A stretch of DNA of 64,000 nt from Microbacterium arborescens. GTDB lineage: Bacteria > Actinomycetota > Actinomycetes > Actinomycetales > Microbacteriaceae. This document shows positions 51,500 through 60,071 of the stretch, piece by piece. The notes beneath the pieces were generated by a model. That model made no database searches. It saw only the letters and a program-made list of their open reading frames with translations, and was not told the DNA's origin. The stretch is taken from positions 744,001 to 808,000 of the forward strand of contig QNUV01000021.1 of assembly GCA_003339645.1 (NCBI GenBank). The letters are read 5' to 3'. A program made the position numbers and the translations under genes. Every line of letters starts with the position of its first letter. Position 1 is the first letter of the stretch.

Positions 51500-52690
51500 A
51501 TGTCTCACCGCATCCTTCTCGCCGTCGCTCTCGAGCGGGCCGGCTGGCACCCCGCCGCGTGGCGCGCCGCGGGCCTCTCGCCACGCGAGCTCACCACACC
51601 GCGTCACTGGACCGAGCAGGTACGCGTCCTCGACCGGGCGGGCGTCACCTTCGCGACCATCGAAGACGCGCTCACCCTGACCGATCGCTCCGAGAACGCC
51701 GACGCCCCCGACCCGCAGCGCCTGCACGGCCGCGTCGATGCGGTTCTGCTGGCCGCTGCGCTCGCGCCGCTCACCCACCGGATCGGCCTGATCCCGACGG
51801 TCACGACGACGCACACCGAGCCGTTCCATGTGGCCACCGGCATCCAGACGCTCGACTTCGCCAGCCGCGGCCGCGCGGGCGTCCGCCTCGTCGTCGGCGG
51901 GTCGGCAGCCGAGCGGGCGAACTTCGGGCGCCGCGACGAGATCGACCTCGAGACCGGGTTCCGCGAGGCGGGCGAGGTCGCCGACGCGATCGGACGCCTG
52001 TGGGACTCGTGGCAGGACGACGCGATCATCCGGGATGCCGCGAGCGGCCGATTCGTCGACGCCGACCGCATCCACAACATCGAGTTCACGGGCGAGTTCT
52101 TCTCGATCACCGGCGCGTCGATCGTGCCCCGGTCACCCCAGGGCCGCCCGATCATCTCGGTGCTCGCGCATCAGACGGTGCCGTTCCGACTGGCTGCCGA
52201 GCACGCCGATCTCGTGTTCGTCACGCCCCACGACGAGGCCGCGGCCACCGGGATCCTCGCCGAGCTCGACGGCGCCGCCGCCGAGCTGCGCCGCTCTCCC
52301 GAGCGACTGCGCGTGTTCGCCGACGTGATCGTGCTGATCGAGGAGACATCGTCCGCCGCACGCGAAGCGCTCGCGCGGCTCGACGGCCTGGCCGGGGCCG
52401 AGTTCCGCTCCGACGCGCGGATCATCGCCGGAACGCCGACCGAGGTCGCCGAGCACATCCGCGCCCTCGCCGAGACCGGGATCGACGGCGTGCGGCTGCG
52501 TCCCGCACGTCAGCCCGACGACGTCGTCGCGATCGCCGAGCGGCTCACCCCGCTGCTGCGCGCGACTCGCGTGCTGCAAGACGACGACGCCGCTACCCTG
52601 CGCGGCCGACTCGGCCTGCCGCGTCCCGCGAGCAGGTACGCCGCTCCCGCGCAAGACTCCGCGCCGGCACGAGAGAAGGTCGCCCTGTGA
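51500..52690 (+). CDS. LLM-class flavin-dependent oxidoreductase
   Basis: 396 residues. The luciferase-like TIM barrel is recognisable from LAALAPLTHRIGLIPTVTTTHTEPFHVATGIQTLDFASRGRAGVRLVVGG, GEVADAIGRLWDSWQDDAI and SPQGRPIISVLAHQ. It probably uses FMN (or F420) delivered by a reductase. GACAGT plus six bases precedes ATG 51500. Its stop overlaps the GTG of a second, different LLM enzyme (GTGA), so they are made together and probably act on related substrates. Confidence 0.88.
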   Translation: MSHRILLAVALERAGWHPAAWRAAGLSPRELTTPRHWTEQVRVLDRAGVTFATIEDALTLTDRSENADAPDPQRLHGRVDAVLLAAALAPLTHRIGLIPTVTTTHTEPFHVATGIQTLDFASRGRAGVRLVVGGSAAERANFGRRDEIDLETGFREAGEVADAIGRLWDSWQDDAIIRDAASGRFVDADRIHNIEFTGEFFSITGASIVPRSPQGRPIISVLAHQTVPFRLAAEHADLVFVTPHDEAAATGILAELDGAAAELRRSPERLRVFADVIVLIEETSSAAREALARLDGLAGAEFRSDARIIAGTPTEVAEHIRALAETGIDGVRLRPARQPDDVVAIAERLTPLLRATRVLQDDDAATLRGRLGLPRPASRYAAPAQDSAPAREKVAL

Positions 52691-54012
52691 GCCGTTCACC
52701 CCGCCAGATCCACCTGGCCGCACACTTCCCCGGCGTCAACAGCACGACCGTCTGGACCGATCCCACGTCGGGCAGCCAGATCGACTTCGCGGCGTTCGAG
52801 TACTTCGCCCGCACCGCCGAGCGCGGGTTCTTCGACTACGTGTTCCTCGCCGAAGGGCTGCGGCTGCGCGAACACAAGGGCCGCGTGCACGAGCTCGACG
52901 TGCTCGGCCGCCCCAACACGCTCGCCATCCTCGCGGCGCTCACGGCGGTCACCGACCACGTGGGTCTCGTCGGCACCCTGAGCACGACGTTCAACGAGCC
53001 GTACGAGCTCGCCCGTCAGCTGGCGACGCTCGACCACCTGTCCGGCGGCCGCGCCGGGTGGAACGCCGTGACGAGCTCCGACGCGTTCCACGGCGCGAAC
53101 TTCCGCCGCGGCGGGTTCCTCGACCACGCCGACCGCTACGAGCGCGCGAAGGAGTTCGCCGCCCTGTCGAAGAAGCTCTGGGACTCATGGGACGAGGACG
53201 AGGCGCTGCCCCGCCGCATCCGCCACGCGGGTCCGCAGTTCGACGTCGACGCCCTCTTCGATGTTCCCCGCTCGCCGCAGGGACGCCCGGTGATCGTGCA
53301 GGCCGGCGACTCCGCCGACGGGCGCGACTTCGGAGCCGAGCACGCCGAGGTGATCTTCTCGCTGCATCAGGACTTCGACGCGGCCCGCGTGTTCTACGAC
53401 GACGTCAAGGGCCGCCTGGCCGCCTGGGGTCGTGACGAGGACTCGCTGAAGATCCTGCCCGCCGCGACGTTCGTCATCGGCGACACGGATGCCGAGGCGC
53501 GCGAGCGGTCGCGCGAGATCGCGCTTCAGCAGGTGCGGCCCGAGCAGGCACTGACCTACCTCGAACAGGTCTGGGGTCGCGACCTCAGCGGCTACGACCC
53601 CGACGGCCCGCTGCCCGACGTCGAACCCGACACCGGGTCGGAGACGGCACGCGGCTGGGCCAACCGCCACAAGGCCGTGCAAGCGCGCATCGCCTCGTTG
53701 CGCGACCTGTCCGCGGCGGAGGGTCTGAGCGTGCGCGAGCTCGTCATCCGGCTGACGGCGAAGCACACGTTCGTCGGCACGCCCGAGCACATCGCGGGCG
53801 AGATCGACCGCTACGTGCAGGAGCGGGCGACCGACGGCTTCACCGTCGTCGGCCATCTGACGCCGAACGGGCTCGACGAGTTCGCCACCCGCATCGTCCC
53901 CCTCCTGCAGGAGCGCGGGTCGTACCGCGACTCGTACGACGAGAGTGCGACGCTGCGCGACCTGCTCGGGCTGCCGGCCGCGGTTCCGGCCCCCGCATCC
54001 GTACCGGCGTGA
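52687..54012 (+). CDS. NtaA/SnaA/DszA-family FMN-dependent monooxygenase
   Basis: 441 residues. The hallmarks of the NtaA/DszA group are the N-terminal HLAAHFPGVNSTTVW, FFDYVFLAEGL, LVGTLSTTFNEPYELARQLATLDHLSGGRAGWNAVTS, RGGFLDHADRYERAKEF and SPQGRPVIVQAGDSADGRDFGAEHAEVIFS. Members oxidise metal chelators such as nitrilotriacetate and EDTA (NtaA, EmoA), sulfones (DszA) or antibiotic precursors (SnaA), using FMNH2. GTG start overlapping the first LLM gene. The stop overlaps the next gene. Confidence 0.92.
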   Translation: MSRSPRQIHLAAHFPGVNSTTVWTDPTSGSQIDFAAFEYFARTAERGFFDYVFLAEGLRLREHKGRVHELDVLGRPNTLAILAALTAVTDHVGLVGTLSTTFNEPYELARQLATLDHLSGGRAGWNAVTSSDAFHGANFRRGGFLDHADRYERAKEFAALSKKLWDSWDEDEALPRRIRHAGPQFDVDALFDVPRSPQGRPVIVQAGDSADGRDFGAEHAEVIFSLHQDFDAARVFYDDVKGRLAAWGRDEDSLKILPAATFVIGDTDAEARERSREIALQQVRPEQALTYLEQVWGRDLSGYDPDGPLPDVEPDTGSETARGWANRHKAVQARIASLRDLSAAEGLSVRELVIRLTAKHTFVGTPEHIAGEIDRYVQERATDGFTVVGHLTPNGLDEFATRIVPLLQERGSYRDSYDESATLRDLLGLPAAVPAPASVPA

Positions 54013-55898
54013 GCGTCCACCGGCTCGTCTTCGTGGGCGCCGGCCCGCGCGCGGTCATGCTCCTCGAGCGGATCGTCGCGCGGTTCGGCGCCGCGGCGGG
54101 CACGGCGGACGCTCGTACCGTCGGTGCACCGCGGCTGCACGTCGAGCTGATCGACCCGCATCCCCCCGGTGCCGGCCGGATCTGGCGGCGAGCGCAATCG
54201 CCGCTGCTGAAGCTCAATTCGATGGCGCGCGACGTGACGGTCTTCACCGACGACAGCTGCACGATCGACGGCCCGATCCGCCCGGGGCCCTCGCTCATCG
54301 AGTGGGCCGAGCTCTGGCGCAGCGGCGAGCTGACCGCGACCGGCCGGGGCATCGAGATCGACGACGAGGTCGCCGCGGCCGAGGCACGCGGGCTGCGCGG
54401 CGAGAGCTTTCCCACGCGGCGGCTGCACAGCTACTACCTGGAGTGGTTCTACCGACGCACGGTCGCCGAGGCGCCGACCGGCGTCACGGTGCGCTGGCGG
54501 CCCGACACCGTCGCGAGCGTGAGCCCGGAGAATCGCGTGACCCTGTCGAGCGGCCTCGAGCTCGAGGCCGACGGCGTCGTGTTCGCGCTGGGTCACACCG
54601 GTCGCGAACCGGATGCCGCCACCGCCGACCTCATCGCGGGAGCCCGCCGCGGACAACTGCAGTACGTGCCGCCGGCTTTCACCGCCGATGCCGACCTCTC
54701 CCATCTCGGAGCCGGCGACGACGTCATCGTGCGGGGCATGGGGCTGGCCGCGGTCGACCTCGTCGTGCTGCTCACTCAGGGCCGTGGCGGACGCTTCGTC
54801 GACGACGGCGGCGCCCTGCGGTACGTCGCCTCGGGGCGTGAGCCCCGCCTGCATCTCGGGTCGCGCCGGGGTGTGCCCTACCGTTCCAAGGTGTCGTCGG
54901 CGATACAGGGCGACGCGCCGCAGCGCGAGGTGCTGACGCCCGCGGCGATCGCCGAGCTGGTGGCCCGCCCCGGTCTCATCGACTTCGAGGCCGATGTCTG
55001 GCCGCTCATCGCGGGCGAGCTGCTGCACGGCCACTACCGCGAGCTGTTCACGGGCCACCCCGACCGTGTCGTAGGCGACTGGCCGACCTTCCGTGCGGTG
55101 CTGCAGTCGCACGCGTGGGACGACCCGGCGCTTCTGGGGGCGATCGCGGCGGCGGTGCCCGACCCGCTCGACCGGTTCGACGTCGCGTCGCTCGACCGCC
55201 CGCTGGCCGCGAAGACCTTCACCGATCGCGAGGACGCGCACGACCGCGTGCGCGCCCACATCGTCACCGACCTGCATCTGCGCACGTCGCCGAAGCGCAG
55301 TGCCGCGCAGGGCGTCTTCCTGGCCGCCTTGCTGTCGTTCCTCGCGCTTGCCGAGATCCCCGCGGCGCGGTGGAACGAGCGCTCGCGCACGCAGTCGCTG
55401 CCGGGGCGGTGGCACACCTTCTTCAGCTATGTCGCGAGCGGCCCGCCCGCACATCGCCTCGAGGAGCTCCTCGCCCTCGCGGATGCCGGGGTCGTCCGCT
55501 TCCTCGGACCCGAGATCGATGTCCGCATCGATCCGCAGCGCGGCTTCGTCGCCTCGAGCCCGCGGGTCCCGGGCGAGACGGTCGCCCGCAGCCTCGTCGA
55601 CGCGTGGCTCCCCGGACCCGGCGCCGCCCTCAGCGAGAACCCCGTGCTGCGCGCGCTCGCCCGGCAGCAGGGCTCGGAGGCACGGGTGCTGACCGATGCC
55701 GACGGCCGCGTGCTGACGGCGGACGGCGTGCCGGCGGCATCCGCCTTCGCGCTCGGACCGTTCACGTCGCTGCCCGAGAGCGGCGCCTTCACCCGCCCGG
55801 GGTCGAACGCGCTCTCGATCCGCCAGACGGATCGCACCGCCGGCGCCATCGTCGCCACCGTTCTCGACGCAGCTGCGCCGCTGGTTAGGGTAACCTAA
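54009..55898 (+). CDS. FAD/NAD(P)-binding protein (COG4529 type)
   Basis: 629 residues. An N-terminal dinucleotide fold has HRLVFVGAGPRAVMLLERI (Gly-x-Gly-Pro-Arg type), then HVELIDPHPPGAGRIWRRAQSPLLKLNSMARDVTVF, the FAD/NAD-binding protein family related to N-hydroxylating flavoproteins. A second segment (GDDVIVRGMGLAAVDLVVLLT) looks like the NAD(P) half. No catalytic role is established for the family. The GTGA overlap places it in one operon with the two monooxygenases. An iron box lies across its stop codon. Confidence 0.87.
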   Translation: MSVHRLVFVGAGPRAVMLLERIVARFGAAAGTADARTVGAPRLHVELIDPHPPGAGRIWRRAQSPLLKLNSMARDVTVFTDDSCTIDGPIRPGPSLIEWAELWRSGELTATGRGIEIDDEVAAAEARGLRGESFPTRRLHSYYLEWFYRRTVAEAPTGVTVRWRPDTVASVSPENRVTLSSGLELEADGVVFALGHTGREPDAATADLIAGARRGQLQYVPPAFTADADLSHLGAGDDVIVRGMGLAAVDLVVLLTQGRGGRFVDDGGALRYVASGREPRLHLGSRRGVPYRSKVSSAIQGDAPQREVLTPAAIAELVARPGLIDFEADVWPLIAGELLHGHYRELFTGHPDRVVGDWPTFRAVLQSHAWDDPALLGAIAAAVPDPLDRFDVASLDRPLAAKTFTDREDAHDRVRAHIVTDLHLRTSPKRSAAQGVFLAALLSFLALAEIPAARWNERSRTQSLPGRWHTFFSYVASGPPAHRLEELLALADAGVVRFLGPEIDVRIDPQRGFVASSPRVPGETVARSLVDAWLPGPGAALSENPVLRALARQQGSEARVLTDADGRVLTADGVPAASAFALGPFTSLPESGAFTRPGSNALSIRQTDRTAGAIVATVLDAAAPLVRVT

Positions 55899-55903
55899 CG
55901 TGC
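55885..55903 (+). promoter_or_regulatory. DtxR/IdeR-type iron box before the siderophore importer
   Basis: TTAGGGTAACCTAACGTGC matches the 19-bp DtxR/IdeR consensus (TTAGGTTAGCCTAACCTAA) at about 14 positions and contains GTTAGG...CCTAAC as inverted arms. It overlaps the last codons and TAA stop of the upstream flavoprotein gene and lies 44 bases before the binding-protein ATG, suggesting iron-dependent repression of the importer. Confidence 0.7.
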
Positions 55904-55946
55904 GGCCGGATCACCGGTCGCACAACCCTCTCCAGCCAGGATCCCC

Positions 55947-56999
55947 ATGCACGCCGCTCTCTCACGTCCGGGGGGCCGCGCCGCCGCGGCCGTCACCGCC
56001 CTCATCATCACCGGAGCCGGCCTCGTCGCCTGCTCCGCCCCCACGGACCAGAACGCGAGCACAGCACCCGCCGCGGACGGCTCCGACGCTGCCGGCTTCC
56101 CCGTCACCGTCACGTCCGCCCTGGGCGACGCGGTGATCCCCGAGAAGCCCGAGCGCATCGCGACATGGGGCTGGTCGGCGCAGGACGCGGTGCTCGCGCT
56201 CGGCGTCGTCCCGGTCGCCATGCCCGCGTTCGCCTACGGCGGCGTCGACGGCGTGCTCCCGTGGGATGCCGATGCGATCGAGGATCTCGGCGGCGAGACC
56301 CCCACGCTCCTGACGGGCGGCGACACGGGCGAGCCGAACATCGAAGAGTTCGTCGAAGCCCGCCCCGACGTCATCCTCGCGCCCTACTCGGGGCTGACAC
56401 AGGAGCAGTACGACGCTCTCAGCAAGGTGGCCCCCGTCGTCGCATACCCCGACCAGCGCTGGGCGACCTCGTGGGAGGACCAGACCGCTATCGTCGGCCA
56501 GGCGCTGGGCCTGACGGATGCGGCCGCCGACCTGGTCGCTCAGGTCGACGCCGACATCGCCGACCTCGCCGCCGAGTATCCGGCGCTCGCAGGCACGTCC
56601 TTCGCCTACGGAGCGAACAACCAGCCCGAGATCTTCAACGTCTTCCGCGATGACGACCCGCGCGTACAGCTGCTCACCCAGCTGGGCATGACGGTCGCCC
56701 CCTCGGTCGAGACGCTCGCCCCCGACGACGACAGCTACTTCTACCAGCTCGGCTTCGAGAACCTGAACGCCCTCGAGTCCGACGTGCTCGTGGCCTACTT
56801 CGGCACACAGGCAGACGTGGACGCGTTCGTCGCCGACCCGCTCGTCGCCGCCATGCCGCAGGTGAAGGAGGACCGCTTCGCCCCGATCGTCGGCGAGTCG
56901 TTCGTCATGGCCTCGAGCGCGCCCACGGTGCTGTCGATCCCGTGGATGCTCGACCAGTACGTTCCGCAGCTCGCCGCCGTCGCCGAGCGTGTCGGCTGA
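55947..56999 (+). CDS. Iron-siderophore ABC transporter substrate-binding lipoprotein
   Basis: 350 residues. The lipoprotein signal ends in GLVAC (C29). The class III binding-protein fold (FepB/FhuD type) is indicated by PERIATWGWSAQDAVLALGVVPVAM, PNIEEFVEARPDVILAPYSGLTQEQYDALSKVAPVVAYP and WEDQTAIVGQALGL. It captures Fe3+-siderophores outside the membrane. It starts a four-gene import operon behind an iron box. The ligand siderophore is unknown, and no siderophore synthesis gene is in the window. Confidence 0.93.
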   Translation: MHAALSRPGGRAAAAVTALIITGAGLVACSAPTDQNASTAPAADGSDAAGFPVTVTSALGDAVIPEKPERIATWGWSAQDAVLALGVVPVAMPAFAYGGVDGVLPWDADAIEDLGGETPTLLTGGDTGEPNIEEFVEARPDVILAPYSGLTQEQYDALSKVAPVVAYPDQRWATSWEDQTAIVGQALGLTDAAADLVAQVDADIADLAAEYPALAGTSFAYGANNQPEIFNVFRDDDPRVQLLTQLGMTVAPSVETLAPDDDSYFYQLGFENLNALESDVLVAYFGTQADVDAFVADPLVAAMPQVKEDRFAPIVGESFVMASSAPTVLSIPWMLDQYVPQLAAVAERVG

Positions 57000-58041
57000 C
57001 ACCCTCGCGCTTCCCCGGGGCAGGGGCCGCTCTCCGCGGTCGCTGCCCCGTCGGCGCGTCTGGGCGGGGGCGGCAGTCGCGCTCGCGCTCGGGGGCGTCG
57101 TCGTCGCGAGCCTCGCGGTCGGGACGTCCGAGATTCCTCTCGGCACCGTCTGGCATGCGCTGACGGCCTACGACCCCGCCGATCCGGAGCACATCGCGAT
57201 CGTCGAGAAACGTCTGCCGCGCACGGTCGTCGGCATCATCGTCGGCGCCGCGCTCGGGCTGTCGGGCACCCTCGCCCAGGGGGTGACCCGGAACCCGCTC
57301 GCCGACCCCGGCATCCTCGGCGTCAATCAGGGAGCCGCCCTTGCGGTGGTCGCAGCCATCACGGTCTTCGGTGCGACCGGGCCGAGCTCGTATCTCTGGT
57401 TCGCGATCGTCGGCGCGGCGATCGCCGCCGCCATCGTCTGGGTGCTGTCGTCGCGAGGTCGCGACGGGGCCACCCCGGGCAAGCTGGCCCTCGCGGGAGC
57501 GGCCGTGTCCGCCGCGCTGTTCTCGCTCGTCTCGGCGGTGCTCATCGTCAGCCGCGAGGCGCTCGATGCCATGCGCTTCTGGCAGGTCGGCGCCCTGGCC
57601 GGACGTGGTCTCGACGTCCTCGTTCCGGTGCTGCCGGTGCTGATCGTCGCGGCCGCGGTCGCGCTGGCGTCGGGTCGGACGCTGAACCTCTTCGCCCTCG
57701 GCGATGAGACCGCCGCGGCCCTCGGCCTGCGGGTGAACCGCGCGCGCCTGCTTCTGGCGATCGCGCTGGTCGTGCTCGCAGCCGGCGCGACGGCGGTCGC
57801 GGGTCCCATCGCCTTCGTCGGTCTGATCGTGCCGCACGCCGTGCGCAGCATCGCGGGCCCGGATTACCGATGGATCCTGCTCTTCGCAGCGACGTCCGCC
57901 GCCGTCCTCCTCGTCGCGGCGGACGTCGTCGCCCGGATCGTCGCGCGACCGGGCGAGCTGCAGGTCGGCATCGTGGTCGCGGCGGTCGGCGCACCGTTCT
58001 TCATCGCGCTCGTGCGGCGGGGTCGGATGGCGGGGCTGTGA
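56989..58041 (+). CDS. Iron-siderophore ABC transporter permease (FecCD family)
   Basis: 350 residues with about nine to ten helices. RLPRTVVGIIVGAALGLSGTLAQGVTRNPLADPGILGVNQGAAL is the FecCD signature, followed by LGLRVNRARLLLAIALVVLAAGATAVAGPIAFVGLIVPHAVR, which contacts the ATPase. The GTG start overlaps the binding-protein end by 11 bases. Confidence 0.94.
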   Translation: MSADTLALPRGRGRSPRSLPRRRVWAGAAVALALGGVVVASLAVGTSEIPLGTVWHALTAYDPADPEHIAIVEKRLPRTVVGIIVGAALGLSGTLAQGVTRNPLADPGILGVNQGAALAVVAAITVFGATGPSSYLWFAIVGAAIAAAIVWVLSSRGRDGATPGKLALAGAAVSAALFSLVSAVLIVSREALDAMRFWQVGALAGRGLDVLVPVLPVLIVAAAVALASGRTLNLFALGDETAAALGLRVNRARLLLAIALVVLAAGATAVAGPIAFVGLIVPHAVRSIAGPDYRWILLFAATSAAVLLVAADVVARIVARPGELQVGIVVAAVGAPFFIALVRRGRMAGL

Positions 58042-59084
58042 CGGGCGCGGTTCCCGCAGCTCTCGCTCAGCCGCTCCGCCGAGCAGCTGCCCGCCGGGTC
58101 GTGATCGTCTCGGCGAGCGCCGCCGTCGCGGTCGCCGTCCTGTTCGCCGTTGCGCTGCTGCTGGGACCGGCGGCGCTCTCGCCGGCTGAGGTCGTCGAGG
58201 CGGTCACGGGCCGAGCCCAGCCGGTCGTCTCGTTCGTCGTCTGGGAGCTGCGGATGCCGCGCGCCCTCGCTGCCGTCGTCGTCGGCGCCTGCCTCGGCGC
58301 CGCGGGGGCCGTCTTCCAGTCGGTGCTGCGCAACCCGCTTGCGAGCCCCGATGTGCTGGGGGTGACGGCGTCCGCCGGAACCGTCGGCGTGGCCGCCGTG
58401 CTCGGTCTCGGTGTCAGCGGCATCGCACTGACCTGCCTCGTCGCCGGCGGGTCGGTCGTCGCCGCGGCGCTCATCGGCGTCCTGGCCTGGAACCGCGGGC
58501 TGCACGGCATGAGGCTCATCCTCGTCGGCGTCGGGTTCTCCGCCTTCGCGACGGCGCTGACCGGAACCGTGCTGACCCGTGCGGAGATCCGCGATGTGAG
58601 CGTCGCCTACACGTGGCTCGTCGGCAGCCTGGGCGGCTCGTCGTGGGCCGTCGTCGGAACGAGCGGGGCCGTCGCGGTCATCGTGTTCGCCCTGCTGGTC
58701 CTGCAGGTCCGGGGTCTGCGTGGGCTCGAGCTCGACGACGCGACCGCCGCCGCCCTGGGCGTGCGCGTGCAGCGGGTCCGGATCGGTGTGCTGCTCACCG
58801 CCGTCGTCCTCGCCGCGATCGCCGTCGGAGCGAGCGGACCGATCGGCTTCGTCGCCCTGATGGCGCCGCAGATCGCGCGACGCCTCGTGGGCCCGGGGTC
58901 GATCTCGCTCGTGGCCTCGGCCGCCGTCGGCGCCGCCCTCGTCAGCGCGGCGGATCTCATCGCGCAGTACGCGGTACCCGGCATCCCCTTTCCCGTCGGG
59001 GTCGTGACGGGCGCGATCGGCGCGCCCTACCTCGCCTGGCTGCTGACACGTTCCGACCCCACCCGACCGGGAGGCACCCGATGA
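58038..59084 (+). CDS. Iron-siderophore ABC transporter permease (FecCD family), second subunit
   Basis: 348 residues. The same signature appears as RMPRALAAVVVGACLGAAGAVFQSVLRNPLASPDVLGVTASA and LGVRVQRVRIGVLLTAVVLAAIAVGASGPIGFVALMAPQIAR. It pairs with the preceding permease to form the channel. GTG 58038 overlaps the stop of that gene (GTGA), and its own stop overlaps the ATPase start (ATGA). Confidence 0.94.
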   Translation: MTGAVPAALAQPLRRAAARRVVIVSASAAVAVAVLFAVALLLGPAALSPAEVVEAVTGRAQPVVSFVVWELRMPRALAAVVVGACLGAAGAVFQSVLRNPLASPDVLGVTASAGTVGVAAVLGLGVSGIALTCLVAGGSVVAAALIGVLAWNRGLHGMRLILVGVGFSAFATALTGTVLTRAEIRDVSVAYTWLVGSLGGSSWAVVGTSGAVAVIVFALLVLQVRGLRGLELDDATAAALGVRVQRVRIGVLLTAVVLAAIAVGASGPIGFVALMAPQIARRLVGPGSISLVASAAVGAALVSAADLIAQYAVPGIPFPVGVVTGAIGAPYLAWLLTRSDPTRPGGTR

Positions 59085-59884
59085 CCACCGCCGATCACCG
59101 ACTCAGCGCCGAGGCGATCACGCTCGGCTACGACGGAGTCCCGATCGTCGACGGCCTGTCGCTCGCCGTGCCACCCGGGCGGATCACCGTGATCGTCGGG
59201 GCGAACGCGTGCGGGAAGTCGACGCTGCTGCGGGCTCTCGCCCGGCTGCTCACGCCCACCACGGGCGCGGTGCTGCTGGACGGCGCCGACATCCGTTCGC
59301 GGCCGACCGCGGAGGTCGCGCGTGTGCTGGGGCTGCTGCCGCAATCGCCGGTCGCGCCGGAGTCGATCCTCGTGGCCGACCTCATCGCCCGCGGACGGTA
59401 TCCGCATCAGAGCTGGCTGCGGCGACGCGCATCCGAGGACGACGCGATCGTCGACGCTGCGATGCGCACGGCGGGGGTCGCCGAGCTCGCCGACCGCTCC
59501 GTCGACACCCTCTCGGGCGGTCAGCGCCAGCGCGTCTGGATCGCGATGGCCCTCGCGCAGCAGACCGATGTCATGCTGCTCGACGAACCGACGACCTACC
59601 TCGACATCAGCCACCAGATCGACGTGCTGGACCTGCTCGTCGACCTCAACCACCAGCGCGGCACCACGATCGTGATGGTGCTGCACGAGCTGTCGCTCGC
59701 GTGCCGTTACGCCGACCATCTCGTCGCGATGTCGGGCGGGCGCATCGTCGCGGAGGGCGCCCCAGCCGAAGTCGTCACCGCCGACCTCGTGCGCGAGGTC
59801 TTCGGCATCGACGCGATCGTCATCCCCGACCCCGCTTCCGGGGCGCCCCTCGTCTCTCCCCTCGGCCGCCACCACCGCGCCTGA
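59081..59884 (+). CDS. Iron-siderophore ABC transporter ATPase (FepC type)
   Basis: 267 residues. Walker A GANACGKST (an Ala where most relatives have Gly, still a valid P-loop), Q-loop GLLPQSPVAP, signature LSGGQRQRVWIAMAL, Walker B DVMLLDEPTTYLD and switch LHELSLACRYADH. It is the fourth gene of the operon and powers siderophore import. The P62 repeat begins 27 bases after the stop. Confidence 0.95.
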   Translation: MTTADHRLSAEAITLGYDGVPIVDGLSLAVPPGRITVIVGANACGKSTLLRALARLLTPTTGAVLLDGADIRSRPTAEVARVLGLLPQSPVAPESILVADLIARGRYPHQSWLRRRASEDDAIVDAAMRTAGVAELADRSVDTLSGGQRQRVWIAMALAQQTDVMLLDEPTTYLDISHQIDVLDLLVDLNHQRGTTIVMVLHELSLACRYADHLVAMSGGRIVAEGAPAEVVTADLVREVFGIDAIVIPDPASGAPLVSPLGRHHRA

Positions 59885-59910
59885 GGACCTGCCGCCTCGC
59901 TCCGCCCGGG

Positions 59911-59972
59911 GTCGACTCGCCACGTATTGCGGATGAGGGAGCGTCAGCATCCGCCCTTTCTGGCGAGTCGAC
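59911..59972. repeat. 62-bp palindromic repeat, copy 2 (family P62)
   Basis: Starts GTCGACTCGCCA and ends TGGCGAGTCGAC, a perfect 12-bp inverted pair. Inside, GCGGAT pairs with ATCCGC. About 74% identical, gap-free, to 34678-34739. It follows the siderophore operon and may act as its 3' hairpin. The rest of the 187-base gap up to the next gene shows nothing else I can support. Confidence 0.8.
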
Positions 59973-60071
59973 GGAGTGTGGGAGGGCGGCGGATGACGCT
60001 GCGTGTCGGGGTCTTCCGCTGTGTGACGGGGCCGCGCGCCGGCCGCGACGATGGTCGCGAGCCTGGGACGC

